Below the pieces are notes generated by a model. It was given only the letters and a program-made list of their open reading frames with translations, searched no databases and had not been told where the DNA came from. Shown here piece by piece: positions 45,683-54,533 of a stretch of DNA of 64,000 nucleotides. The stretch lies in the NCBI RefSeq assembly GCF_012113595.1, contig NZ_CP050831.1, positions 744,001 through 808,000 of the forward strand. The letters are read 5' to 3'. The first letter of the stretch is position 1, and the number at the start of each line of letters is the position of its first letter. Position numbers and translations under genes: made by a program. The stretch is from Bacteroides faecium. GTDB lineage: Bacteria; Bacteroidota; Bacteroidia; Bacteroidales; Bacteroidaceae.

Positions 45683-48460
45683 ATGAATAAAATAAACTAT
45701 ATATTAACCACTCTGCTCCTGGGAGGTTCGGTAGCTCTACATGCGCAGACACCGGCAGCGGCCTCGGATATGCAACTGGCTGATACCCTGAACATAGGAT
45801 ACCGGATGAACGTATCTTCCCGAACCAGTAGTTATTCTGTCAGCGGAGTCAATGCTTCTGCTTTCGAAAAGTCTCCGCACATAGACATCAGCAAAGCACT
45901 GTATGGAAAAGTGGCAGGACTGAACGTATATCAGGGTACAGGCTCGTCAGCCGACAACGTTTCTTCTCTCTCCATACACGGCCATGCTCCGTTGGTACTA
46001 ATCGACGGTTTTCCCCGCGACATTACCGACATCAGTTCTATGGAAATCGAATCGTGCTATGTGTTAAAGGATGCCGCTGCTGCTGCCCTCTATGGTATGC
46101 GCGGTGCAAACGGTGTAATACTGATTACGACCAAACGCGGCACAAGCAACGGACTAAAAGTGAAAGTAGACTATAACTTCGGTGTCAACACCCAGTTCCG
46201 TTCTCCGGACTTTGCAGATGCCTATACATATGCAAACGCTATCAACAACGCACTGAGTGGAGATGGTCTGTCCGCACGCTACAACACCCAGGAACTGGAT
46301 GCTTTCCGCACAGGTATCTATCCGTATGACTATCCGAACGTAGACTGGTGGAACGAAACGTTGAACAAAACCGGATTTACACACAACCTAAAAATGGCAT
46401 TCAGCGGAGGTAGCGAAAAGTTCCGTTTCTATACGGTAGTAGATTACTATCGTGACCGTTCGATGCTGAAGAAAAATACGGAAGACACACGTTATGACAC
46501 CACCCCCACAGATACACGCTTGACTGTACGTACCAATCTGGACGTGAACGTGACTAAAAGTACTTATCTGAAACTCGGAATCGCAGGGAAATTGAAAGAG
46601 CTCCGGGGAACCCGTTACGGGCGCAACGCCATTTTCAATGACATTTACGGCATTCCTTCGGCGGCATTCCCCATCCGTCATGAAAACGGCATCTTTGGAG
46701 GAAGTTCAGTCTACGGAGACAAAAACCCGGTTGCCCTGCTGAAACATTACGGACATATCCGTAATGTCTACGGAAGCCTGCTCGCGGACTTGAGCGTCCG
46801 CCAGGAACTGGATATGCTGACCAAGGGATTAGCACTTGAAGCGGCCATATCTTTTGATAACATCGGCGGAATGTACGAAACCAGCAGCAAAGGTTACCGA
46901 TATATGAATACCGGAGCCAGCATTGCCGATGACGGCACATTGATAACGACACCGACTATTTGGGGCACTGACTCCGAAACCCTAGGACACAGCCAGCCTT
47001 TTGAAAAGTTGTTGTTCAGAAGTAACTTCCAGGCAAAAGCGGACTATAACCGTATCTTTGACAAACACCGGATAGGAGGAGCATTGATTTACGACATGCA
47101 GTCAGTAAATAGAAACGGCAGAAACAATTCACAAAAGAACCTGTCGGTTTTAGTGAATGCCACTTATACTTACGACGACCGTTATACACTCAATGCCGTA
47201 TTCAACCGTTCCGGCTCGGCTTACTTGCCGGATGGAGACAAATTCACGAACTATCCTGCCGTATCTGCTGCCTGGATCGTATCCAACGAAGCATTCATGG
47301 AGAAAATAACTCCGATTAATCTCTTCAAGATTCGTGCTTCCTATGGTCTATCCGGTTGGGATGGAAATCTGAGCCACGAATTATGGCGCCAGTCATACGG
47401 TTACGCTGCCGGTTATAACTTCGGTGAGAATGCCGGAAGCGTTTCAGGTGGTAGTGAAGGTAATTTACCGGTAGTCGGACTAGTAGCGGAAAAATCCCAA
47501 AAAGCAACTTTCGGGTTTGACCTTTCCGCTTTCAACAACCGGTTGGGCGCCACTGTGGAAGGTTTCTACGAAAAACGTTCGGACATACTTGTGTCCGGTG
47601 CCAACTCCACGTCCGGCATCATCGGTGTCACAGTGGGGCAAGTGAACGAAGGAATCTATAAATACAAAGGATTTGATGCCTCTTTGAACTGGAACGACAA
47701 AGCCGGTGATTTCCATTACAGCATCGGAGCAACCATGTCATACTTGAACTCGGAAGTAGTCAATGTAAACCAAGCCTATCAAGAGTACGATTACCTGTAC
47801 ACCAAAGGCAACCGTGTGGGACAAATGTACGGTCTGGAAGCGATAGGATTCTTCAACAGCCAGCAGGAAATCAACAATAGTCCGCAGCAAACATTCTCAG
47901 ATATCGCTCCCGGTGACGTGAAATATAAAGACCAGAACGGTGATAACCGCATTGACGAAAAAGATGTGGTAAAAATGTTCGGCTCCTCACTTCCGCGTTT
48001 CTACTTCGGGTTCAATCTGAATTTATCTTATAAAAGATTCGAACTCTCCGCCGACTTCCAGGGAATGACAGGCGTAACGGTCTCCCTACTTGACAGCCCG
48101 CTTTACCGCCCGCTTGTGGACAACGGAAACATCTCGAACACTTTCCTGAACGAGGAAGTTTGCTGGACACCGGAGAACAAAGCCATAGCTACTATGCCAA
48201 GACTGACTACACAGGAAAACCGGAACAACTACCGTGCCAGTTCATTGTGGTACCGAGATGGTTCGTTCCTGAAGTTACGCAACCTGCTGATAGCTTATAC
48301 GTTCCCGAAATCTCAGACCCGCTTTGCCGATTTACGAGTATTCGTGCAGGGCACTAACCTGTTCTCGCTAGATAACATCCATTTTGCCGACCCGGAACAG
48401 CTTGGTATCGCTTATCCGTCGACAAGAAGTTATTGGGCGGGTGTGAAACTTAATTTTTAA
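45683..48460 (+). CDS. Short SusC-like transporter 2 (module 2)
   Basis: 925-residue TonB-dependent transporter without the N-terminal carboxypeptidase-like domain: the signal ('VALHAQT', about 1-21) is followed quickly by the plug with 'ALYGKVAGLNVYQG', 'LVLIDGFPRD' and 'ALYGMRGANGVILITTK'. The barrel contains 'DQNGDNRIDEKD' and ends 'AGVKLNF'. It aligns throughout with 990-3776 of module 1, sharing for example 'YQ.YDYLYTKGNRVGQ', 'VVKMFGS' and 'SADFQGMTGVT'. The codons differ at many silent sites, so the duplication is not recent. It starts 31 nt after SusD 1 and forms a second SusC/SusD pair in one operon. Confidence 0.95.
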   Translation: MNKINYILTTLLLGGSVALHAQTPAAASDMQLADTLNIGYRMNVSSRTSSYSVSGVNASAFEKSPHIDISKALYGKVAGLNVYQGTGSSADNVSSLSIHGHAPLVLIDGFPRDITDISSMEIESCYVLKDAAAAALYGMRGANGVILITTKRGTSNGLKVKVDYNFGVNTQFRSPDFADAYTYANAINNALSGDGLSARYNTQELDAFRTGIYPYDYPNVDWWNETLNKTGFTHNLKMAFSGGSEKFRFYTVVDYYRDRSMLKKNTEDTRYDTTPTDTRLTVRTNLDVNVTKSTYLKLGIAGKLKELRGTRYGRNAIFNDIYGIPSAAFPIRHENGIFGGSSVYGDKNPVALLKHYGHIRNVYGSLLADLSVRQELDMLTKGLALEAAISFDNIGGMYETSSKGYRYMNTGASIADDGTLITTPTIWGTDSETLGHSQPFEKLLFRSNFQAKADYNRIFDKHRIGGALIYDMQSVNRNGRNNSQKNLSVLVNATYTYDDRYTLNAVFNRSGSAYLPDGDKFTNYPAVSAAWIVSNEAFMEKITPINLFKIRASYGLSGWDGNLSHELWRQSYGYAAGYNFGENAGSVSGGSEGNLPVVGLVAEKSQKATFGFDLSAFNNRLGATVEGFYEKRSDILVSGANSTSGIIGVTVGQVNEGIYKYKGFDASLNWNDKAGDFHYSIGATMSYLNSEVVNVNQAYQEYDYLYTKGNRVGQMYGLEAIGFFNSQQEINNSPQQTFSDIAPGDVKYKDQNGDNRIDEKDVVKMFGSSLPRFYFGFNLNLSYKRFELSADFQGMTGVTVSLLDSPLYRPLVDNGNISNTFLNEEVCWTPENKAIATMPRLTTQENRNNYRASSLWYRDGSFLKLRNLLIAYTFPKSQTRFADLRVFVQGTNLFSLDNIHFADPEQLGIAYPSTRSYWAGVKLNF

Positions 48461-48470
48461 TGTAAAGTAA

Positions 48471-50198
48471 ATGAACATTATGAAAACCAAATACATCATC
48501 TTAACCATTTTGTCTTCGCTGATCTTTGCTTCGTGCAATTATCTCGACTTTGATGAAACAGATGGTTTGAAGACAAAAGAAGACATGTATAAGTATTTCG
48601 GCACAAGCAAAGATATGCTGTCTCACGTATACTCATACATGCCGCAAGGATATACGTTTTTTGCTACCGAAGGAATCTTTTCCGAAGAGAGTTATTCCAT
48701 GCGCGACTGTGCCTCAGACGACGGTGAGTTCGGAGCTTACGCCGCCAACATCCAAAACGCGAACAACGGCAATTGGTCACCTATCAAAACGTATGACGAC
48801 GCTTGGACGCTCTATCGTGGCATCCGTGCCGCCAATAGTTTTCTCACAGAGATTGCACAAGTAGACTTTACACGTTATGAACACAGCGGCGGACAGTATC
48901 AGAACTGGATGAAACAATTGAGATACTTCCCTTTTGAAGCCAGAGTATTGCGTGCACACTACTTCTTTGAACTGGCACGTCGCTATGGGGACATCGCCAT
49001 GCCACTGGAAGTGCTTACAGAAGAAGAGGCGAACACGATTGGCAAAACACCGTTTGCTGAAGTGGTTAAATTCATTGCCAGCGAATGCGATGAAGCTGCC
49101 AATAACCTACCGGATGATTATGTAGATGAACCGGGAGCAGAAATCGGCAGGGTAACCAAAGGTTTTGCGATGGCAGTAAAATCAAAAGCATTGTTGTACG
49201 CAGCCAGTCGCTTACATAATCCATCTATGGATACCGAGTTGTGGAAGCAATCCGCCAAAGCATCACTGGATATCATCAATACAAGACTTTACTCTCTTGA
49301 CGGTCAAGAAAGCGCCAATAACTTTCAATCAAAAGAGGTCGTACTGATGAGACTCAATACCGAAACGACGGACTTCGAGAGATATAATTTTCCTCTCCGT
49401 TTCACCTACGGAGCACGGACATCTATGATTGCTTACAGCAACTTCCCATCGCAGAATCTGGTGGACGCCTTTGAAACCGCCAACGGTTACAAAGTGACAC
49501 TGGAAAACACCGGCTGGGCTTGCGATGACCCTGACTTCAATCCGCAAGCTCCTTATGAGAACCGTGACAAACGCTTTTATCGCACGATTCTTGCCAATGG
49601 GATGACATTTAAGGAAAGTACGATAGAAACTTTCAAAGGGGGTATCGATGACGGTATTGTGTCGGAAGGCGGTTCGCCCACCGGTTATTTCCTGCGCCGG
49701 TATATCCAGGAAGGTACCAGTTTTGAACCGGGCAAGGAGTCGGCCAACAAACACCATTGGGCAATCTACCGTTATGCGGAAACCTTGCTCACCTATGCAG
49801 AATCTATGGTTAACGCATTCAATGATGTCGACTATACCGATGAAACTTATACATATTCAGCATTGTGGGCTATCAACGAAGTAAGAAAGAATGCCGATAT
49901 GCCGCTGCTCACCTCTATGGGAAAAGATGAGTTCATGGAGCGTCTGTATAACGAATGGCGTGTAGAGTTTGCTTTCGAGGATCACCGTTTTTGGGATATA
50001 CGCAGATGGAAGATTGCTGATACTACCCAACGCGAACTGTACGGAGTAAAGATTGAGAAACGACAGAACGGTACGCTGAATTTTTATAAAAACCTTTATG
50101 AAAGCCGTACGTGGAGAGACTGTATGTATCTCTATCCGATACCTCAAAGCGAATTATATAAGAATACAAACTTGAGTCCTCAAAACACAGGATGGTAA
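48471..50198 (+). CDS. SusD-like lipoprotein 2 (module 2)
   Basis: 575-residue SusD/RagB-family lipoprotein. The start is taken at 48471; ATG 48480 three codons later is equally plausible. The lipobox 'IFASC' is followed by 'NYLDFDETDGL', matching module 1. Motifs: 'VLRAHYFFELARRYGDIAMP', 'GFAMAVKSKALLYAAS', 'EWRVEFAFEDHRFWDIRRW' and the terminal 'PQNTGW'. Counterpart of 3798-5483, with an insertion of about 12 residues near 'TFFATEGIF'. It starts 10 nt after the short SusC and is its expected lid protein. Confidence 0.95.
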   Translation: MNIMKTKYIILTILSSLIFASCNYLDFDETDGLKTKEDMYKYFGTSKDMLSHVYSYMPQGYTFFATEGIFSEESYSMRDCASDDGEFGAYAANIQNANNGNWSPIKTYDDAWTLYRGIRAANSFLTEIAQVDFTRYEHSGGQYQNWMKQLRYFPFEARVLRAHYFFELARRYGDIAMPLEVLTEEEANTIGKTPFAEVVKFIASECDEAANNLPDDYVDEPGAEIGRVTKGFAMAVKSKALLYAASRLHNPSMDTELWKQSAKASLDIINTRLYSLDGQESANNFQSKEVVLMRLNTETTDFERYNFPLRFTYGARTSMIAYSNFPSQNLVDAFETANGYKVTLENTGWACDDPDFNPQAPYENRDKRFYRTILANGMTFKESTIETFKGGIDDGIVSEGGSPTGYFLRRYIQEGTSFEPGKESANKHHWAIYRYAETLLTYAESMVNAFNDVDYTDETYTYSALWAINEVRKNADMPLLTSMGKDEFMERLYNEWRVEFAFEDHRFWDIRRWKIADTTQRELYGVKIEKRQNGTLNFYKNLYESRTWRDCMYLYPIPQSELYKNTNLSPQNTGW

Positions 50199-50230
50199 TT
50201 TATTGTCTAATCCAATATAAACTAAGATAT

Positions 50231-51715
50231 ATGAAAAAGTTATATAACAACACATTATTGCAACTGATTTTTGCATTGTGCACATTCAGTCTTGTAGCAT
50301 GTCAGGAGTTCGATATCGACTCACAGCCGGAAGGCCCTCTCAACATCCAGATAGATGCTCTGGAGTCTTACACTGCTTTGGCTACTTCCCCAAGTAACAT
50401 CGTTTTTAATATCAGTTCCAACACACCATGGACTATTGAAAGTGACCAACAGTGGTGCAAGCCTACTCCCTCTATGAGTGCGGCAAGTTCACTGGTTTCG
50501 GAGATTGTAGTAACGCTTGAAAATAATATAGGAAAGCAAAAGCGTACAGCCCGGCTGACTATCAAGGCGGAAGGCATCGAAGGAACTAAGGTGGTGAATA
50601 TCGAACAGGCTTCGAAAGAAGATTTGGTGGTAATTCGTCCTACGGATATCGTTCCTACCGAAGGAGGCATGATTTCATTCAATATTATCTCCAACAAGCC
50701 ATGGGAAATCATTACCACTACACAATTCCTCGAGAATATCGATAAAATGTCCGGTACGGGAAATGAGAACGGTGAAAAAGAGACTATCACCATTATTGTA
50801 CCCCAAAATACAGGAGCGATAAGAAGTGCAGAAATGACCGTAAAAACTGCTTTCCAAGAGGAGACGTTTACTATTACGCAAGACGGTATTGTGATTGAGA
50901 CCAAAAATGAAGAAGATGCCGTTAACACTATGAGCGGAGAAGGTGAAGAGAAAACCATAGAAATCAACTCTAGTGTAGAATGGAAAATAGAAATTCCGGC
51001 TGAATACAAAGAATGGCTGAGTGCAGAAGCAGACGGTAATCAGTTAAAACTTTCCACTACGTTTAACAACTTATTCGTCCCGCGTACCGGACACATCCTG
51101 TTGTATCCTAAGATGAATGTTCCGGGATTTGAAGGTGTACCTATTGAAGTGACACAACCCAGAAATATGTCTCTAAACAGAGGAGAGGAGACGGTTGATC
51201 CGGTGACAGGATATGCCACTATCCAAAGTACAGGTTCATCCAGATATGTAAATAATTTCGGACTTAGGAAAGGAAAAATCACCTGGGAATTTGACAAGAT
51301 AGATATGCCGGACAGTAATTCCGCGTTTGATATGAACGGAGATACATGGTCGTTCGGTGACGGAACTAGTTACATCCACGCTTGGTTAAGGCCAGAATCT
51401 GCAAATCAAGCTTCTGAATTGTGGGCACAATGGGATTGGACAGATTCTGCTTTCAGACTGGAAAATTTTGGTCTAAGTATGAGTGATGTTAAATCAGTTG
51501 CCATAGAAGCCAAGGATGATCCGGAGAATGAAGGAAAAATATGCATTGTAATGTATGTCAATGGTAAAGAGGTAACACGTCATAGAGGAAAGCCTGACTA
51601 TTATTCGGAGAATCCATCATTTGGCGGACATCAGTTCTATTTTGGATTTGAGATGGAAGCAGACCAAGTTTGTACGATGACATTCAAGTCTATCAACTTT
51701 GAATCCTATGAATAA
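50231..51715 (+). CDS. BACON-repeat surface glycan-binding lipoprotein A (module 2)
   Basis: 494-residue lipoprotein. I place the start at ATG 50231 (MKKLYNN), because the longer frame from 50192 overlaps the SusD stop and adds a non-signal extension. Lipobox 'LVAC' (about Cys24), then 'QEFDIDSQPE' as in module 1. About three BACON-like repeats (30-115, 120-205, 210-300) show the 'NTPWTIES', 'NKPWEII' and 'SVEWKIE' strands. The C-terminal domain (about 305-494) contains 'SSRYVNNFGLRKGKITWEF' and 'HQFYFGFEM' and differs markedly from that of the module 1 paralog, although both end in a similar 'F.YFGF' strand. Probable surface glycan-binding protein with altered specificity. Confidence 0.86.
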   Translation: MKKLYNNTLLQLIFALCTFSLVACQEFDIDSQPEGPLNIQIDALESYTALATSPSNIVFNISSNTPWTIESDQQWCKPTPSMSAASSLVSEIVVTLENNIGKQKRTARLTIKAEGIEGTKVVNIEQASKEDLVVIRPTDIVPTEGGMISFNIISNKPWEIITTTQFLENIDKMSGTGNENGEKETITIIVPQNTGAIRSAEMTVKTAFQEETFTITQDGIVIETKNEEDAVNTMSGEGEEKTIEINSSVEWKIEIPAEYKEWLSAEADGNQLKLSTTFNNLFVPRTGHILLYPKMNVPGFEGVPIEVTQPRNMSLNRGEETVDPVTGYATIQSTGSSRYVNNFGLRKGKITWEFDKIDMPDSNSAFDMNGDTWSFGDGTSYIHAWLRPESANQASELWAQWDWTDSAFRLENFGLSMSDVKSVAIEAKDDPENEGKICIVMYVNGKEVTRHRGKPDYYSENPSFGGHQFYFGFEMEADQVCTMTFKSINFESYE

Positions 51716-51736
51716 CACTAAAAACATAAAGTGAAT

Positions 51737-53197
51737 ATGAAATCAATTATACATAAAACAATATATCAGGCCTTACTTCTTTTAGCATTGCCTGCAACAG
51801 GTTTCCTATTGCAGAGCTGCGAAGAGGAAAAAGCAGAGAAGTGGGTAGACCTGCGCTATAGAGTAGAAGACTCTTACGTGGTTGAAGCCTCCAATCCGAA
51901 GCCGTTCTCTTTCGAGGTCAAGTCCACAGACCCATGGGAAGTCTTCGGGAAATATGATTGGTATACCCTCTCACCTGCAACAGGTGAAGCGGGTAAGACT
52001 TATACGGTAACTGTTACCTGCAAAGAGAATACCGCATTGGATGACCGCACAGACACTATTCACATCAAAAGCGACTATTGGACAGGCAAGCGCTTTGTGC
52101 TCACTCAGAAAGGTACAGCCTATCTGAATCTAGAAGGCGTGGAAATGATTAACCAAGAGGGCGACGCTATGACATTCAACGTACTCAGTAACCAAAAGTG
52201 GAGTGCCGAAGTGACAGAAGGCGACATCTGGCTCTCTGTCCGAGGTAGCAACGGAAAAATTGAAGGTGAGCAAAACGGACAGATTACAGTAGAAGCAACT
52301 CCCAACACAGGTGAAATGAGAACGGGTGTAGTAACCATCTACGACCGCCACGGAAAAGTTGCCACGGAAGTGCGATGTACACAAGACGGTGTGTTGCTGA
52401 CACCGGAAACACCTGAGAACGGCAAATGGTTTGCCATTTACGAGCAGGAACAGGAATTACGGATTTCCGTAGAGTCCAATGCGGAATGGACTGTCTATAA
52501 AGAGAATGAGCTGGATGACACATGGTACGACTTCGAGAAAACGTCCTTCTCCGGTTCCGAAGAGTTGGTAATCAAAGTATCCGAACATACAGGCTCCAGC
52601 GTCCGTACAGGGACAATTATACTGGCAACCAAAGCCGCGGAAGGCGCTACCCCGCTGACCAAGACTGTGAGGTTCAAGCAGGCGAATCCCAAACGTCCTG
52701 AAGTACATGGCATGGACGTAACATTAGGCACTCAATACGGTCCCGGCAGCTTGATGCCCGGACGCTACAACTTCTATTTCGAACCTTTCAATGCCAACTT
52801 CGAACTCTTCTTCATGTGGGGAGATGTGGAACTCCGTTTCCATGTCACCGACAACACCACCCTCCTGAGTACAAGACCTTGGTGTAGCGATGTGTTCGAC
52901 GACAGATCTGATTGCCGCCACACTGTAGATTCCAGTCAACCCAATGTGCTGTCGTTTGAACTCCAGGAGAGTGTGACACCTACCGGCAGTTGGCTCTACA
53001 CAGAGTGGATACTGAACGATAAGATAATCGCCAAAGCAACCAGCGACGGCGTGAGCGATGCGGACGGTACGAGTGACACGTGGAAAGTGCCATTCTCGCA
53101 ACTCAGTTCCGGCGGAAGCTTCCTTGTCAGAGCAACAAGCGGCAGTCTCGTATTTACCAAATGGGAATACGTAGCTCCATTAAACTGGGGAGACTGA
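51737..53197 (+). CDS. BACON-repeat surface lipoprotein B (module 2)
   Basis: 486-residue lipoprotein from ATG 51737; a GTG two codons earlier (51731) is less likely. The signal ends 'FLLQSC', followed by 'EEEKAEKWVDLRY', matching the module 1 paralog at 7072. BACON-like repeats have 'STDPWEVFG', 'SNQKWSAEVTEG' and 'SNAEWTVYKEN' strands, each closed by a Q-containing strand. The C-terminal beta-sandwich (about 330-486) has 'GRYNFYFEPFNANFELFFMWG' and ends 'FTKWEYVAPLNWGD'. Likely the second surface glycan-binding protein of the module. It is followed by a 91-nt gap with a strong hairpin before the GH16 gene. Confidence 0.86.
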   Translation: MKSIIHKTIYQALLLLALPATGFLLQSCEEEKAEKWVDLRYRVEDSYVVEASNPKPFSFEVKSTDPWEVFGKYDWYTLSPATGEAGKTYTVTVTCKENTALDDRTDTIHIKSDYWTGKRFVLTQKGTAYLNLEGVEMINQEGDAMTFNVLSNQKWSAEVTEGDIWLSVRGSNGKIEGEQNGQITVEATPNTGEMRTGVVTIYDRHGKVATEVRCTQDGVLLTPETPENGKWFAIYEQEQELRISVESNAEWTVYKENELDDTWYDFEKTSFSGSEELVIKVSEHTGSSVRTGTIILATKAAEGATPLTKTVRFKQANPKRPEVHGMDVTLGTQYGPGSLMPGRYNFYFEPFNANFELFFMWGDVELRFHVTDNTTLLSTRPWCSDVFDDRSDCRHTVDSSQPNVLSFELQESVTPTGSWLYTEWILNDKIIAKATSDGVSDADGTSDTWKVPFSQLSSGGSFLVRATSGSLVFTKWEYVAPLNWGD

Positions 53198-53214
53198 TCC
53201 TTTCTTTAGCCCAA

Positions 53215-53253
53215 AAGCGCTTGTCCGCCTGACAACTATTCGGGCAAGCGCTT
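53215..53253 (+). other. Intercistronic hairpin before the GH16 gene
   Basis: AAGCGCTTGTCCG (53215-53227) pairs with CGGGCAAGCGCTT (53241-53253), 13 positions with one G-T pair and a 13-nt loop. No U-run follows directly, so it is more likely an RNA-stabilising or partly terminating element that tunes expression of the GH16 gene relative to the upstream genes. Module 1 has only 26 nt and no hairpin at the corresponding junction. Confidence 0.6.
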
Positions 53254-53288
53254 ATAAAACTCATAATACATAAAACAAAAAAAAGAGT

Positions 53289-54410
53289 ATGATGAAAAAA
53301 AAAATATTATTTATACTGAGCTTGGCATTCATCGGCATCTCCTGCTTTGCATGTCTGGACGATGATACAAAGTATGTCACCCAAAAGAAAACTAATTATC
53401 CGCTTACGGCTTTTGCCGTAGGAGTGAATAACGTACAAACGGGCACCACTTCCTATTATCATGGTAAAATAGACCAGACCACCCACAGGATAGAAATCGG
53501 AACCCTCGAGAATGCGAATGTCATCACCGACGTAGATTATACACTTATGGACGGAGCTACCATTTCACCGGATCCTGCCACTTTTATACAGAACTGGCAG
53601 AAAGAGCAGAAGGTGACTGTCACCACCGCAGATAATCAATCGACGACTTACACCATCGCATTACCGAAGTATGACGAAACATTGAGAGACATTATCTTTA
53701 TAGACGATTTCAACGTGAACGGCATTCCTAACCCCGACAGTTGGGTACTCTGTCAAAGGTCAACATCGGACTGGTGCGACGAAATGTCCGAAAGCTACGA
53801 CCAAGCGTATGTAGAAGACGGCAAACTGATACTAAAGGCAGAAAAAATAGGCAATGAATATCGTGCCGGTGGCATCGAGTCAATGGGTAAGGTCGACTTC
53901 ACTTTCGGACGTGTTGAAGTTAGGGCAAGAATCCCCAATCATCCGGACGGAGCTTTCCCCGCTATCTGGTTAATGCCTCAGAAATCTGCCCCCTTATACA
54001 GCAGTTGGCCGAATGGCGGTGAGATTGACATTATGGAGCACATTCGGCAAGAGGACGTGATTTATCAGACTGTGCATACCCACTATACCTACGATTTGAA
54101 CATCAAAGACCCTATCAACTCGACATCGGTAACTTGCAACTACGAGGACTGGAATATCTACGCCGTTGAATGGACAGAAAATAAAATTACATTCTTTGTC
54201 AACGACCAGGAAACTTTTTCTTATGAGAACCTCAAACTGACAAATGAAGAAGAAATGAAGCAGTGGCCTTTCACTAAAGATTCTTCTTTCTACATCATCC
54301 TGAACATGGGACTCGGAGGAAAAGCAGACTCATGGGCAGGTCCTATTGATGATACTAACCTACCTGCCATCATGGAAGTGGATTGGGTAAAGGTTAGCAA
54401 ATTAAACTAA
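53289..54410 (+). CDS. GH16 endo-beta-glycanase lipoprotein
   Basis: 373-residue lipoprotein (Cys19 or Cys22 in 'GISCFAC'). Residues about 35-130 form the same Ig-like N-terminal domain as in the GH18 protein of module 1 ('DGATISPDP', 'VTTADNQSTTYT'). The GH16 beta-jelly-roll domain (about 133-373) has 'GGEIDIMEHI' with nucleophile Glu245, Asp247 and acid/base Glu250, plus 'FGRVEVRARIP' and 'WNIYAVEWTENKITFFVND'. GH16 enzymes cut beta-1,3- or mixed beta-1,3/1,4-glucans, agars, or poly-LacNAc in mucin O-glycans; the subgroup cannot be fixed here, though a laminarinase-type or O-glycanase-type role fits Bacteroides. As a lipoprotein it likely makes the first surface cuts. The start codons are followed by an A10 run (53295-53304). 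Confidence 0.92.
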   Translation: MMKKKILFILSLAFIGISCFACLDDDTKYVTQKKTNYPLTAFAVGVNNVQTGTTSYYHGKIDQTTHRIEIGTLENANVITDVDYTLMDGATISPDPATFIQNWQKEQKVTVTTADNQSTTYTIALPKYDETLRDIIFIDDFNVNGIPNPDSWVLCQRSTSDWCDEMSESYDQAYVEDGKLILKAEKIGNEYRAGGIESMGKVDFTFGRVEVRARIPNHPDGAFPAIWLMPQKSAPLYSSWPNGGEIDIMEHIRQEDVIYQTVHTHYTYDLNIKDPINSTSVTCNYEDWNIYAVEWTENKITFFVNDQETFSYENLKLTNEEEMKQWPFTKDSSFYIILNMGLGGKADSWAGPIDDTNLPAIMEVDWVKVSKLN

Positions 54411-54460
54411 TAGTTTTTAGAATTAAGGTAAAACCAAGTTTTTAGGAACTTCTTTATGAA

Positions 54461-54504
54461 AGAGGAATGGAAGCATAAACATACTTTATGACTTTCATTC
54501 CTCT
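54461..54504. terminator. Bidirectional terminator between GH16 and HTCS 2
   Basis: AGAGGAATG (54461-54469) pairs perfectly with CATTCCTCT (54496-54504) across a 26-nt AT-rich loop, in the 123-nt gap between two convergent genes. No long U-run is present, so termination efficiency is uncertain. Confidence 0.5.
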
Positions 54505-54533
54505 AATTGTTACAATCAGCACTCTAGTATTAA

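Noticed and set aside
50192..50230. Longer N-terminus for BACON protein A of module 2
   Set aside because: The extension overlaps the SusD stop and puts 13 polar residues before the signal peptide; ATG 50231 gives the same signal form as the module 1 paralog.
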